Positions 16,855-26,460 are shown, counted from the first letter of the stretch. The stretch is DNA of 64,000 nt from Amorphoplanes digitatis (GCF_014205335.1 NZ_JACHNH010000001.1:4830501-4894500), one strand, 5' to 3'. Program-made: numbers and translations. Notes: generated from the sequence alone by a model not told the origin.

Positions 16855-16972
16855 GTAGACATCATCGACAAGAAGACCTGCCGCCGCTAGGCCTGGAAGG
16901 CGCGGATATCGACGGGGCGGTCCCTTTTCCGCGCAACTCGCCCGCACACACCGGTCGCGCCGGGCGAATCGG

Positions 16973-19093
16973 TCACGGCGACCGCCGGCTTTCCGTGTCG
17001 CGGCCGGCCCGGTCGACGGTGAAGAGCGCGGCCTGTTCGGGGGTGAGCAACGGCGCCGGCAGGCCCACCTCGGCGAGCACCCGGCCCGGCAGCGTCACCG
17101 CGCCGGCACGCAGCCAGGCCGGCGCCGCGTCCTGCACGACCCGCGGCTCCGGCCCGATCCTGAGTGGACGGACGGTGTAGCGGACGTCCGGGTCGAGTCC
17201 GGCGAAACGTATCGGCTCGGGCAGGGCGGAGTCCGCGGCCCGCAGCGCGACGAGGGCATAGACCGCGCTGTCGGCGCCGACGACGCCGTGCACCAGGTGT
17301 GCCGCGTCGTCGGCGCCGGAGCGCACCACGGTCCCGCCGTGCAGCAGCGGGCGCAGCCGCTTGTACAGCGCCACCCACGCCGCCACCTCCGCGCGCTCAC
17401 CCGGGGTCGCGGCGGTGAGGTCCCATTCGATGCCGGCGCTGCCGAACAGCGCGGTGGCGAAGCGCAGGCCGAGGCTGGACGTGCGCCCGGTGATGTGCGC
17501 GGTCGCGGCGCCCAGGTGCCCGCCGAGGAACTCGGGCGGGAGCAGGACGCCGGTCCAGCGCTGGATCCGCTGGCGCTCCAGCGGATCGTTGGTGTCGGAG
17601 GTCCACACCCGGTCGACGAGGTCGAGGATGCCGAGGTCGATGCGCGCGCCGCCGGAGGCGCAGCTCTCGATCTCGAGCCGGGGGAACGCGGCACGCAGCG
17701 CCGCGAGCAGGCGGTAGACGGCCGTGGTCTGCCGGTGGCTCGCGGCCTCCCGCAGCAGGTCGCGGTTGTGGTCCCATTTCAAAAACGCGATCGGGTACGC
17801 CGTGAGCAGCGCGCCGAGCCGCTCGAGCACGTACGCGTACGCGCCGGGATCGCCCAGGTCGAGCACGCGCTGGTGCCGCCAGGTCGGCCCGGTGTCACCG
17901 CCGAGCACCCACTCGGGGTGCGCGCGGGCCAGCGCCGAGTCGGGACTGACCATCTCGGGCTCGACCCACAGCCCGAAGTCCATCCCCCGCTCGTGCACCC
18001 GGGCGATCAGCGGATGCAGCCCGTCCGGCCAGCGCCCGGGGTCGGCGTACCAGTCCCCCAGCGCCCGCCGGTCGTCGGTGCGGCCGGCGAACCAGCCGTC
18101 GTCCAGCACGAACCGCTCCACCCCGGCCTCGGCCGCCGCGTCGACCAGCCGGTCCAGGGCGTCCGCGTCGTGATCGAAGTAGCAGGCCTCCCAGGTGTTG
18201 AGCACCATCGGCCGCGGCGGGCGCGCCGCCCGGCGTGACCGGATCCAGGGGTGCAGCCGCGCGGAGAGGCCGTCGATCCCCGCGTCCGACCAGGCGGCGA
18301 CCGCCCACGGCGTGCGGTACGTCCCGCCCGGGCCCAGCGTCACCTCGCCGGGCGCGAGCAACTCGCCGGCGCCGATCAGCCCGTAGCCCAGCGGCTGCCG
18401 CTCGGCCCAGAGTCGCTTGTCGCCGCTCCAGGCCAGGTGCATCGCCCACACCTGGCCGGCGCGGAAGTCGAAGCCCGGGCTGCCGGCCATCATCAGGTAC
18501 GGGTCGTCGTGGCCGGGCCGCCCGTGCCGCGTCTCGCGGCTCCACACGCCGTGCCGCAGCGGCGCACGCTGCGGCCGCCGCTCGTACGCCCACAGCCCGC
18601 TGAAGTCGAGGACCTCTTTGGCCAGGTCCGGCACGGGCAGCACGACGGAGAGCGAGTCCAGGTGGAACGTGCCGGCGCCGACGTGGCTCAGGTGCTGGCG
18701 TGCCCGCAGCACACCCTGATCGGAGAGCTCCATCTCGGTGCTGAGCAGCAGCCGCCCGCCCGCCTCCGCGAGGTCGAGGCGCACCGCGCGCGGCCCGTCG
18801 CGGACGACGCCGAGCAGGTGGAAGCCGCCCGGCCGGCCGCCGTCCGCCGGCCACCAGCCGGTGATCGCGGGCCGGCCGCTCCAGCCCTGTTCCGGCCCGG
18901 GCAGCAGGCTGAACCGCAGCGGCTCGTCGATCGAGCTCGGCGGCACCGCGGGCACCGCGGCGTCGGCCAGCGCGGCCAGGTCGTCGTCGCCGAGCGCGCC
19001 GAGGCACCGGCCCCAGTGCACGACGACGGGCGGCCGCGGGCCGCGGGCGTCCAGCACGAGGCTGGTGCCCGCGGCCCGCAGGTGGATGAGCAA
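16973..19093 (-). CDS. GH36 alpha-galactosidase
   Basis: A 706-residue cytoplasmic alpha-galactosidase (no signal peptide). Motifs: FVLDDGWF, FGLWVEPEMVSPDS, the nucleophile segment FLKWDHNRD (Asp441) and the acid/base segment WTSDTNDPLER (Asp500). The start is read as TTG at 19093: it is 8 bases after AAGGAG, which lies in the last two sense codons of the binding-protein gene, and the frame has no better ATG or GTG. Translation is therefore probably coupled to the binding-protein gene. It ends the galactoside operon and would split alpha-galactosides taken up by the transporter. Confidence 0.92.
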   Translation of the reverse strand: MLIHLRAAGTSLVLDARGPRPPVVVHWGRCLGALGDDDLAALADAAVPAVPPSSIDEPLRFSLLPGPEQGWSGRPAITGWWPADGGRPGGFHLLGVVRDGPRAVRLDLAEAGGRLLLSTEMELSDQGVLRARQHLSHVGAGTFHLDSLSVVLPVPDLAKEVLDFSGLWAYERRPQRAPLRHGVWSRETRHGRPGHDDPYLMMAGSPGFDFRAGQVWAMHLAWSGDKRLWAERQPLGYGLIGAGELLAPGEVTLGPGGTYRTPWAVAAWSDAGIDGLSARLHPWIRSRRAARPPRPMVLNTWEACYFDHDADALDRLVDAAAEAGVERFVLDDGWFAGRTDDRRALGDWYADPGRWPDGLHPLIARVHERGMDFGLWVEPEMVSPDSALARAHPEWVLGGDTGPTWRHQRVLDLGDPGAYAYVLERLGALLTAYPIAFLKWDHNRDLLREAASHRQTTAVYRLLAALRAAFPRLEIESCASGGARIDLGILDLVDRVWTSDTNDPLERQRIQRWTGVLLPPEFLGGHLGAATAHITGRTSSLGLRFATALFGSAGIEWDLTAATPGERAEVAAWVALYKRLRPLLHGGTVVRSGADDAAHLVHGVVGADSAVYALVALRAADSALPEPIRFAGLDPDVRYTVRPLRIGPEPRVVQDAAPAWLRAGAVTLPGRVLAEVGLPAPLLTPEQAALFTVDRAGRDTESRRSP

Positions 19094-19098
19094 TTCCG

Positions 19099-20430
19099 TT
19101 ACTCCTTGACGGGGATCGCCTGCGACTTGAGCGTCTGGATCGTCGACGCCTGTGCCGCGGTGAGCGCCTCGGTCAGCGTGCCCTTGCCGGAGACGGCGGC
19201 CTTGAAGCCGTCCGAGACGTCGGCGTAGGTGGCCGTCATCGTCGGTCCCCAGGTGAAGTCCGGCGACACCTGGCCGGAGGCCTGCGCGAAGACCTCGTAG
19301 ATCTTCTGGTCGCCGTAGAACGCCACGCCCTTGGAGAGCGCGGGCAGGGTCGCGCCGGCCTTCGTCGCCGGGTAGAGGTTGGCCTTGGCGTTGAGCAGGC
19401 TCAGCGCCTCCTCGGAGGTGTTCAGCCAGAGCGCGAACTGCGCGGCCTCGTAGACATGCTTCGAGCCCTTGAACACCGCGGTGGAGGAGCCGCCCCAGTT
19501 GCCGGCGACCGACTCGCCCGCGCTCCACTGCGGCATCGGCGCGACCCGCCACTTGCCGGCCGTCTTCGGCGCGCCGGTGGCGATGGAGTTGGCGCCCCAC
19601 ACCGCGGACACCCAGGTCCAGGCCGAGCCGGAGTTGTAGGCGTTGTCCCACTCGGAGGTCCACGGCGGCACCGCGGAGACCAGCTTCTTGTCGATCAGTC
19701 CCTGCCAGTAGTCGGCGACCTTCTTGGTCTTGTCGTCGGCCAGGGTGACGGTCCACTGCTTGCCGTCGTTGGCGAACCAGCGGCCGCCCGCCTGCCAGGC
19801 GAGGCCGGCGAACTGGTTGACGTCGCTCTGCGAGAAGTTGGTGATGTAGCCGCCGGCCGCCTTGACCTTCTCGGCGGCCGCGGCGTACTCGTCCCAGGTC
19901 TTCGGGATCGCGATGCCGTGCTGCTCGAAGAGGTCGGCGCGGTAGAAGAGCGCCATCGGGCCGGCGTCCTGCGGCACGCCGTACGCGTGGCCCTGCTCGC
20001 CGAAGCTGACCTGGTTCCAGGTCCAGTCGACGAACTGGCCCTGTGCCTTGGCGACGATGTCACAGCCGCCGAGGTCGGTCAGGCCGTCCTGCACCCGGAA
20101 GCCGGGCAGCGCGTCGTACTCGATCTGGCCGAGGTCGGGGGTGTTGCCGGCCTTGATCTGGTTGAAGAAGTTCTGGTAGGTGCCGCCGTTGCCGTTCGGC
20201 CCGGTCTGGACCTTGACCTGGATGTTCGGGTTCTTGGCGTTCCAGGCGGCGACGACCTCCTCGATGCCGGGGATCCACGAGGTGTAGGTGAGGGTCACCG
20301 GCCCGGACGACGGCGCGCAGGACGCGGCACCGGCGGCGTTCGACGCGTCGTCGTCGCCCCCCGAGGAGCAGGCGGCGAGCAGGAGTGCGGTGGCCAGCAG
20401 GGCGCTGACCGGCCGAAGGGACATACGCAT
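19099..20430 (-). CDS. Sugar ABC transporter substrate-binding lipoprotein
   Basis: A 443-residue family 1 extracellular solute-binding protein. A lipoprotein signal ends LLLAAC with Cys21. Family features are WIPGIEEVVAAWNAKNPNIQV, AGNTPDLGQIEYDALPGF, YGVPQDAGPMALFYRADLFEQHGI and WDEYAAAAEKVKAAG. It should bind an oligosaccharide for the two permeases encoded just upstream. The gene starts with ATG after a GAAGGAAG ribosome-binding site and ends 5 bases before the GH36 start. Flanking alpha- and beta-galactosidases point to a galactose-containing ligand. Confidence 0.93.
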   Translation of the reverse strand: MRMSLRPVSALLATALLLAACSSGGDDDASNAAGAASCAPSSGPVTLTYTSWIPGIEEVVAAWNAKNPNIQVKVQTGPNGNGGTYQNFFNQIKAGNTPDLGQIEYDALPGFRVQDGLTDLGGCDIVAKAQGQFVDWTWNQVSFGEQGHAYGVPQDAGPMALFYRADLFEQHGIAIPKTWDEYAAAAEKVKAAGGYITNFSQSDVNQFAGLAWQAGGRWFANDGKQWTVTLADDKTKKVADYWQGLIDKKLVSAVPPWTSEWDNAYNSGSAWTWVSAVWGANSIATGAPKTAGKWRVAPMPQWSAGESVAGNWGGSSTAVFKGSKHVYEAAQFALWLNTSEEALSLLNAKANLYPATKAGATLPALSKGVAFYGDQKIYEVFAQASGQVSPDFTWGPTMTATYADVSDGFKAAVSGKGTLTEALTAAQASTIQTLKSQAIPVKE

Positions 20431-20462
20431 GACACTTCCTTCTTCTGTACGGACGGGAGGTT

Positions 20463-21305
20463 TCACTTGACTGCCCCGGCGCCGAGACCGCTGCGCCAGA
20501 ACCGTTGGAGGAACAGGAAGGCGACCACCAGCGGGGCGATCGAGAGCAGGGCACCGACGATCACCAGGCCGCGGAGCTCCGGCAGCTGGTTGACCTGGGT
20601 GTTCCACGAGTAGAGGCCGAGCGTCACCGGGAACAGCCGCTCGTCGCCGAGCATGATCAGCGGGAGCAGGAAGTTGTTCCAGACGGCGACGAAGTGGAAG
20701 AGGAAGATCGTCACCAGCGCCGGGAACATCAGCCGTACCGACACCGTGAAGAAGCTGCGCACCTCACCCGAGCCGTCGATCCGGGCCGCCTCGAGCAGCT
20801 CGTCGGGCACGCTCGCGGCCGCGTAGATCCGGGCCAGGTACACGCCGAACGGGTTGACGAGGCTGGGCAGGAACACCGACCAGAACGTGTTCGTCGCCTC
20901 CACCCTGCTGAACAGCAGGAACAGCGGCAGGGCCAGCGCCGTCGCCGGCACGAGCACCCCGCCCAGCACCACGTTGAACAACGTCTCGCGGCCGGGGAAC
21001 CGGTACTTCGCCAGCGCGTAGCCGCACATGGCCGCGAGCAGGGTGCCCAGCAGCGCCGACCCGCCGGTGTAGGCCAGGCTGTTGACCATCCAGCGCAGGA
21101 ACACCCCGTCGCGGTACGCGAGCAGCTCCCGGACGTTGCCGGCGAGGTCGAAGTCGGCGAACCACAGCGGTGCGGTGCCGGTGAACTGCGCGCGGCTCTT
21201 GGAGGAGCCGACGAACAGCCACCAGATCGGCACCAGGAAGTAGACGGTGCAGACGCCCATGACCAGCATCGCGGCGGTGCGCGACAGGACGCTCTCCCGC
21301 TTCAC
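20463..21305 (-). CDS. Sugar ABC transporter permease (MalG-type)
   Basis: A 280-residue inner-membrane permease with about six membrane segments and the ATPase-docking EAA loop EAARIDGSGEVRSFFTV near 172-189. The GTG start overlaps the stop of the upstream permease gene (GTGA), indicating translational coupling. The operon contains no ATP-binding subunit, which is usual in actinomycetes where one MsiK-type ATPase serves several sugar importers; that ATPase must lie outside this window. Confidence 0.92.
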   Translation of the reverse strand: MKRESVLSRTAAMLVMGVCTVYFLVPIWWLFVGSSKSRAQFTGTAPLWFADFDLAGNVRELLAYRDGVFLRWMVNSLAYTGGSALLGTLLAAMCGYALAKYRFPGRETLFNVVLGGVLVPATALALPLFLLFSRVEATNTFWSVFLPSLVNPFGVYLARIYAAASVPDELLEAARIDGSGEVRSFFTVSVRLMFPALVTIFLFHFVAVWNNFLLPLIMLGDERLFPVTLGLYSWNTQVNQLPELRGLVIVGALLSIAPLVVAFLFLQRFWRSGLGAGAVK

Positions 21306-22192
21306 CGCTCGCCCCGGCGCTGGGTGAACTTGAGGAAGGTGAACGACAGGGCGAACGTGGCGAGCGCGAGGACGACCGAGAACGCGGCCGCCAGCTGGAA
21401 GTTCGGCACCGACGAGGTGGAGTAGACGGTCAGGTTCGGCGTGTAGGTGCTGGACACCGCCGAGCTGAAGCTGCGGAACACCTGCGGCTCGGCGAGCAGT
21501 TGCAGGGTGCCGATGATGGAGAAGACCGTGGTCAGCACGATCGCCGGCATGACCAGCGGGATCTTGATCGACCACGCGGTCCGGAAGTGCCCGGCGCCGT
21601 CCAGCCGCGCCGCCTCGTAGACCTCGGCGGGGATCGCCAGCAGCGCCGAGTAGATGATCAGCATGTTGTAGCCGACGTACACCCAGGTCACGACGTTCGC
21701 CATGGCCCAGAGCACCAGGTCGGCGGAGAGCAGGTCGACGTTGGCGGTGAGCGCCGTGAACGGGGACAGGTTCGGCGAGTAGAGGAAGCCCCACATGATC
21801 GCGGCGATCACGCCCGGCACCGCGTACGGCACGAAGAACGCCAGCCGGAAGAAGCGCCGGCCGCGGACCAGGCCGGAGTCGAGCAGCAGCGCCAGCAGCA
21901 GGGCCAGGCCCAGCATCACCGGCACCTGCACGACGCCGAAGGCGAGCACCCGCAGGACCGACTCCCAGAACGGGACGTCGGAGAAGACCCGCCGGTACTG
22001 CACCAGGCCGCCGAAGACCTCGCGGGCCGGGCCGAACGTGCCGGTGCGCTCGACGGTGTACAGCGACTGCACGACGGCGTAGCCGATCGGCACCAGATAG
22101 AAGAGGGTGAACAGTACCCCGAACGGCACCACGAAGAAGGCGATCGCCCGGCCGTGCCCGCCGAAGCCGATCCGTTTCACGACGCCCGTCAT
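21302..22192 (-). CDS. Sugar ABC transporter permease (MalF-type)
   Basis: A 296-residue membrane protein with a basic N-terminus, several membrane segments and the EAA loop YEAARLDGAGHFRTAWSI near 192-209. It forms the importer channel with the MalG-type permease that follows. The ATG at 22192 overlaps the stop of the beta-galactosidase gene by 4 bases (ATGA), so beta-galactosidase and transporter are made from one coupled message. Confidence 0.92.
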   Translation of the reverse strand: MTGVVKRIGFGGHGRAIAFFVVPFGVLFTLFYLVPIGYAVVQSLYTVERTGTFGPAREVFGGLVQYRRVFSDVPFWESVLRVLAFGVVQVPVMLGLALLLALLLDSGLVRGRRFFRLAFFVPYAVPGVIAAIMWGFLYSPNLSPFTALTANVDLLSADLVLWAMANVVTWVYVGYNMLIIYSALLAIPAEVYEAARLDGAGHFRTAWSIKIPLVMPAIVLTTVFSIIGTLQLLAEPQVFRSFSSAVSSTYTPNLTVYSTSSVPNFQLAAAFSVVLALATFALSFTFLKFTQRRGER

Positions 22193-24180
22193 GGGTTGGG
22201 CTCCTCTCTCACCACGCGTACGGCGCCGGCGGGTACCCGCAGCAGCCCGTTCACGGCCGCGCCGGTGACCAGCTCCCGGCCGGTGACCGCGTACTCGATG
22301 TGGTGTGTGCCGTGGTTGATGACGAAGACGTAGGCGCGGCCGTCGCCGGTGCGGCGCACCACCTCGACCGAGCCGTCGTTGCGCGGGCCGATCGGCCGCA
22401 CGCCGGCCTCGCGCAGCGCGGCGTCCATGAGCTCCCGCAGGCCCGGCTGGTCCAGCGCGGTGGCGACGTACCAGGCGGTGCCGTCGCCGTAGGTGTTGCG
22501 GGTGATCGCCGGCACGCCGGGCAGCGGGCCGTCCGCGTACGCGTCGATGGTCTTGGCGGTCGTGGTCCGCAGCAGCTCGGTCCAGAGCGTGGCGGTCCCG
22601 CCGCCGCAGAGCCGCACCCGGTCGCCGGGCAGCAGCGGGTGGAACTCCTCGGCGACCACGCCGAGCAGGTCGCGGAACGCGCCGGGGTAGCCGCCGAGCC
22701 GGACCCGGTCGGTGCCGTCGACGATCCCGCTGTAGAAGGTGACGACCGCGTGGCCGCCGCCGGCCACGTACGCGTCGATCCCGGCCGCCTCCTCGTCGGT
22801 GACCAGGTGCAGGCAGGGCACGACGACCATCCGGTAGCGGCTCAGGTCGGCGCCGGGCGCGACGACGTCGGCGGTCACGCCGAGCTCGCGGACCGCGCCG
22901 TAGGCCGCGTGCACCTGCTCCAGGTAGCGCACGTCCTGCGACGGGCGGGCCTCGGTGTCCGCCGACCACCACGACTCCCAGCTGAACAGCAGCGCGACGT
23001 CGGCCTGCACGGTCGTGTCGGCCACCTCGGCGAGCGCGGCGAGGGTGGCGGACAGGTCGAGGACCTCGCGCCAGGCGCGGGTGTCGGTGCCGGCGTGCGG
23101 CACCAGCGCGGAGTGGAACTTCTCCGCGCCCCGCGCCGAGGCGCGCCACTGGAAGAAGCAGAGCGAGTCGGCGCCCCGGGCCACGTGGGTCAGCGAGTTG
23201 CGCAGCATCTGCCCCGGCAGCTTCGCCAGGTTGTGCGGCTGCCAGTTGACCGCGCCGGCGGACTGCTCCATGAGCATCCAGGGCGCGCCGCCGGCGAGGC
23301 CCCGGGTGAGGTCGGCGGCGAAGGACAGCTCCGCGGTGGGGTCGCCGAGCCGGTGGTCGAGGTAGTGGTCGTTGGCGACCACGTCCATCTCGGGCGCCCA
23401 GCTCCAGTAGTCCAGGTTGCGGATGTGCGCGGTGACCATGAAGTTGGTGGTGACCGGCGCGGAGGTGTGCCGGCGCAGCACGGCCGCCTCGGCCCGGTAG
23501 TGGTCGAGCAGCTCGTCGGAGCTGAACCGCTGGAAGTCCACGAGCTGGGCGGGGTTGCGCGCCGACAGGGCCAGCCGCGGCGGGCCGATCTCGGACCAGT
23601 CGTCGTAGCGCTGGCTCCAGAACGCGGTGCCCCAGGCCTCGTTGAGCGCCTCGATGTCGCGGTAGCGCCGCTCCAGCCAGCGGCGGAAGGCCTCCGCGCT
23701 GGCCTCGTCATAGCAGAGCGCGTTGTGGCAGCCGAGCTCGTTGGAGACGTGCCAGAGCACGACGGCGGGGTGGCCGCCGTAGCGGCGGGCGACCTGCTCG
23801 ACAAGGGCGAGGGCGTGCTCGCGGAAGACCGGCGAACTGGGGCACCAGGCCTGGCGGCCGCCCGGCGCCCGGGTGGTGCCGTCGGCGACGACCGGGAGGA
23901 CCTCGGGATGCCGGGTGGTCAGCCAGGGCGGCGGCGAGGAGGTGCCGGTGCCGAGGTTGACCCGGATCCCGTTGCGGTGCAGCAGGTCGATGACGCGGTC
24001 GAGGGCGGCGAAGTCGTACTCGCCGGGCCGGGGCTCGATGCTCGACCAGCCGAAGATGTTGACGGCGACGAGGTCGATGCCGGCCTCGCGCATCAGCACC
24101 ACGTCCTCGGCCCAGACCTCCGGCGGCCACTGCTCGAAGTTGTAGTCGCAGCCGAGGCTGATGCCGGGTAGTCCTCGCAT
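22189..24180 (-). CDS. GH42 beta-galactosidase
   Basis: A 663-residue GH42 enzyme without a signal peptide. The TIM barrel starts GISLGCDYNFEQWPPEVW; the acid/base is Glu148 in WHVSNELG and the nucleophile Glu305 in WMLMEQSAG. The trimerisation and C-terminal beta domains follow. Cys113 and Cys151 could be part of the zinc site seen in some GH42 enzymes. It hydrolyses beta-galactosides inside the cell. It is the first gene of the operon GH42 - permease - permease - binding protein - GH36 and is divergent from the LacI regulator. The ribosome-binding site is GAAGGGA. Confidence 0.93.
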   Translation of the reverse strand: MRGLPGISLGCDYNFEQWPPEVWAEDVVLMREAGIDLVAVNIFGWSSIEPRPGEYDFAALDRVIDLLHRNGIRVNLGTGTSSPPPWLTTRHPEVLPVVADGTTRAPGGRQAWCPSSPVFREHALALVEQVARRYGGHPAVVLWHVSNELGCHNALCYDEASAEAFRRWLERRYRDIEALNEAWGTAFWSQRYDDWSEIGPPRLALSARNPAQLVDFQRFSSDELLDHYRAEAAVLRRHTSAPVTTNFMVTAHIRNLDYWSWAPEMDVVANDHYLDHRLGDPTAELSFAADLTRGLAGGAPWMLMEQSAGAVNWQPHNLAKLPGQMLRNSLTHVARGADSLCFFQWRASARGAEKFHSALVPHAGTDTRAWREVLDLSATLAALAEVADTTVQADVALLFSWESWWSADTEARPSQDVRYLEQVHAAYGAVRELGVTADVVAPGADLSRYRMVVVPCLHLVTDEEAAGIDAYVAGGGHAVVTFYSGIVDGTDRVRLGGYPGAFRDLLGVVAEEFHPLLPGDRVRLCGGGTATLWTELLRTTTAKTIDAYADGPLPGVPAITRNTYGDGTAWYVATALDQPGLRELMDAALREAGVRPIGPRNDGSVEVVRRTGDGRAYVFVINHGTHHIEYAVTGRELVTGAAVNGLLRVPAGAVRVVREEPNP

Positions 24181-24205
24181 CGGCGTCCCTTCCCGTCGTC
24201 GTGGT

Positions 24206-24223
24206 TGTGTGCACGTGCACACA
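24206..24223. promoter_or_regulatory. LacI-type operator 1 of the galactoside operon
   Basis: TGTGTGCACGTGCACACA is a perfect 18-base palindrome 26 bases upstream of the GH42 start. A CG-centred palindrome between a glycosidase operon and its divergent LacI gene is the expected binding site of that regulator. Confidence 0.8.
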
Positions 24224-24252
24224 TTGCGCCGCGACGTCGGAACGATGGCGGG

Positions 24253-24270
24253 TGTGTGAACGTGCACACA
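24253..24270. promoter_or_regulatory. LacI-type operator 2 of the galactoside operon
   Basis: TGTGTGAACGTGCACACA repeats operator 1 with one mismatched pair; centres are 47 bases apart. On the minus strand it overlaps the likely -10 region of the operon, with TTGACC at 24296-24291 as a possible -35. Two sites could allow cooperative or looped repression of both divergent genes. Confidence 0.75.
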
Positions 24271-24319
24271 GTGGCATGGCCTGCGGGCCTGGTCAATAGC
24301 CCGGCGCTACAGTTCGGAC

Positions 24320-25333
24320 GTGGCCCCGCCCAGCAAGCACAGACGCGCGACCGTGCACGACGTCGCCGCCGCGGCCGGCATCTCCCGCGGCACGGTGAGC
24401 CGGGTGCTCAACGGCGGATACGTCTCCGCGGAGGCACGCGCGGCCATCGAGGCGGCCATCGCCGAGGTCGGCTACGTGCCCAACACCGCGGCCCGCAACC
24501 TGGTGATGCGCCGCTCGCAGGCGGTCGGCTTCCTCGCCCTCGAACCGCACTCCCTGCTGCTCGAGGACCCCAACATCGGCGCCATCATGCTGGGCGCCAA
24601 CGAGGTGCTCTCGGTCGCGGACCATCAGATGGTCAACCTGGTGGTCGACTCGGCCCGCGACACCGAACGGGTGGCCCGGTACCTCAGCGGGGGCTTCGTC
24701 GACGGCGCCATCATCGTGTCCGCGCGCACCCACGACCCGATCACCCGGGTGATCGCCGAGCTGAAGCTGCCGGCGACGTTCGTCGGGCACCCGCCGGACC
24801 TGCACCGCAGCATCCCGTTCGTCGGCATCGACAACGTCGGCTCGGCACGGGCGATCACCGAACGGCTGGCCGCCACCGGCCGCCGGCACATCGGCATGAT
24901 CGCCGCGGCCCTGGACCGCGACTCCGGCGCCGACCGCCTCACCGGCTTCCGGGCGGCGCTGGGCGCGCGGTTCGACCCCCGGCTCGTCGCCGAGGTGCCG
25001 CTCTACGACTACGCGTCCGGGGTCAAGGGCATGCGGGAACTGCTCGAACGCGAGCCCGGCATCGACGGGGTGTTCGCCGCGTCGGACGCCGTCGCCGCCG
25101 GGGCGATGGAGGTGCTGCGCGACGCCGGTCGCGGCGTGCCGTCGGACGTCGGCATCGTGGGCTTCGACGACAGCTCCTGGGCCTCGCGCACCCAGCCGGC
25201 GCTGTCCACGGTGCACCAGCCGGCCCGCGAGATCGGCCGCAACGCGGCGGAGCTGGTGCTGCGGCAGCTACGCGACGAGGGGCCGGCCAACGTGCTGCTA
25301 CCCACCCCCATCGTCTGGCGCGCGTCCGCCTGA
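24320..25333 (+). CDS. LacI family transcriptional regulator
   Basis: A 337-residue regulator. The helix-turn-helix is at about 11-32 (TVHDVAAAAGISRGTVSRVL) followed by the hinge helix (VPNTAARNLVMRRS), then a sugar-binding domain with VVDSARDTERVARYL, FVGIDNVGSA and VGIVGFDDSSWASRTQPALSTV. The GTG start lies 6 bases after a TACAGT -10 box and has no ribosome-binding site, so the message is probably leaderless. It most likely represses the divergent galactoside operon through the two palindromes between them, and itself, until a galactoside or galactose binds. Confidence 0.93.
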   Translation: MAPPSKHRRATVHDVAAAAGISRGTVSRVLNGGYVSAEARAAIEAAIAEVGYVPNTAARNLVMRRSQAVGFLALEPHSLLLEDPNIGAIMLGANEVLSVADHQMVNLVVDSARDTERVARYLSGGFVDGAIIVSARTHDPITRVIAELKLPATFVGHPPDLHRSIPFVGIDNVGSARAITERLAATGRRHIGMIAAALDRDSGADRLTGFRAALGARFDPRLVAEVPLYDYASGVKGMRELLEREPGIDGVFAASDAVAAGAMEVLRDAGRGVPSDVGIVGFDDSSWASRTQPALSTVHQPAREIGRNAAELVLRQLRDEGPANVLLPTPIVWRASA

Positions 25334-25352
25334 GCCACCGGGCGGCACAGTC

Positions 25353-26255
25353 CTACGACAGATCCCCGAACGGACTACGGGTGACGAACGCCTTCGCGCC
25401 CGCGGCGGACGTCCGGGTCAGTAACAGCAGCGAATCGCTCTCGGTGAGGAAGCGATCGGGATAGTTGTGTGACCGGAGCACGAATCCGGCCGCGACGGGC
25501 ACCGCGCAGAACGTCGAGTCGGCGTCGAACAGCCCCGAGCCGTCGGCCCGCTCCAGGCGCAGCGCGTAGTTGCGGTGCCGCAGGAAGTAGCCGGGGTAGT
25601 TGCCCGACTCGAACGAGAAGCAGGACCCGTGCGCCCGGCCGGCGCGGACGGTGAAGCGCGAGTCGGCCTGGTCGAGCGCGGAGCTGTTCGGCCCGACGGC
25701 GTCGATGCGGGCCCGGAAGTCACGGTGCCGCACCCGGCGGCCCGGCTCGCCGGCCGGCTCGAGGCCGACCTCGGCACCGACCAGCGGCAGCGCGGCCCGC
25801 GACGGCGACGGCGACGCGGACGGCCGGTGGCGGGCCGGCTCGGTGGCCGGCCCGCCCGGCGGCAGCAGCGGCTGGCTCAGGTCGCTCGTCGCGATCCCCG
25901 CGGACCGGCTCGCCGACGGGGCCGGCCCCGTCGTGGACGGCTCCGGCAGGGCGGGCACGACCGGGCCGGTCGGCAGCAGGACGAAGGAGGGAGCGCCCCG
26001 GCCCTCCCGCTCGCCCGGCGCCAGGGCCAGCCCGGCGGCGACCAGGGCGCTGAGCACCGCGGCGCCGGCGAGCACGGTCCGCGCCCGGGTCGGCGGCGGC
26101 AGCCGGCGGCGCCGGCCCGGCGGGGCGGCGGCCAGTGCCGCCGGTATCTCGGTGGCGGCCGGGGGCCGCCGCGGTTCGATGGGTGCGAAATACTGGATCG
26201 GTGGAATCCATCCGCCGACGCGTAGGTCGGGCCGACTTCCATCCTCTGGGGACAT
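25353..26255 (-). CDS. Membrane-anchored AbfB (CBM42-like) domain protein
   Basis: About 300 residues: a Pro-rich cytoplasmic N-terminus, one membrane segment near 60-80 (VLAGAAVLSALVAAGLAL), a Pro/Ser/Ala-rich linker, and a C-terminal AbfB-type beta-trefoil (SFESGNYPGYFLRHRNYALRL, ADSTFCAVP, LRSHNYPDRFLTESDSLLLL). AbfB domains bind arabinofuranose side chains. No catalytic domain is present, so it may hold the cell to arabinan or arabinoxylan. It is convergent with the LacI gene and divergent from another single-span protein gene. Confidence 0.8.
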   Translation of the reverse strand: MSPEDGSRPDLRVGGWIPPIQYFAPIEPRRPPAATEIPAALAAAPPGRRRRLPPPTRARTVLAGAAVLSALVAAGLALAPGEREGRGAPSFVLLPTGPVVPALPEPSTTGPAPSASRSAGIATSDLSQPLLPPGGPATEPARHRPSASPSPSRAALPLVGAEVGLEPAGEPGRRVRHRDFRARIDAVGPNSSALDQADSRFTVRAGRAHGSCFSFESGNYPGYFLRHRNYALRLERADGSGLFDADSTFCAVPVAAGFVLRSHNYPDRFLTESDSLLLLTRTSAAGAKAFVTRSPFGDLS

Positions 26256-26460
26256 CCGTTTCCGTTCCCTGAGTATCCGTTCGGGTGCGCAGCAGCAATA
26301 TTCGGGGCAGAACGCTCCGATGGCAAGGGGCAATCCGTCCGGCACCCTAGGTGATCGATCCGATCGGCCTCCTCATCCGTAGTGACGAGGGACTCACCAC
26401 GCGCTGATGCCCGTAGCGATCCCGCGGGCGGTGGCGCTTGCCCTCTAGGGAGCACGTGCC

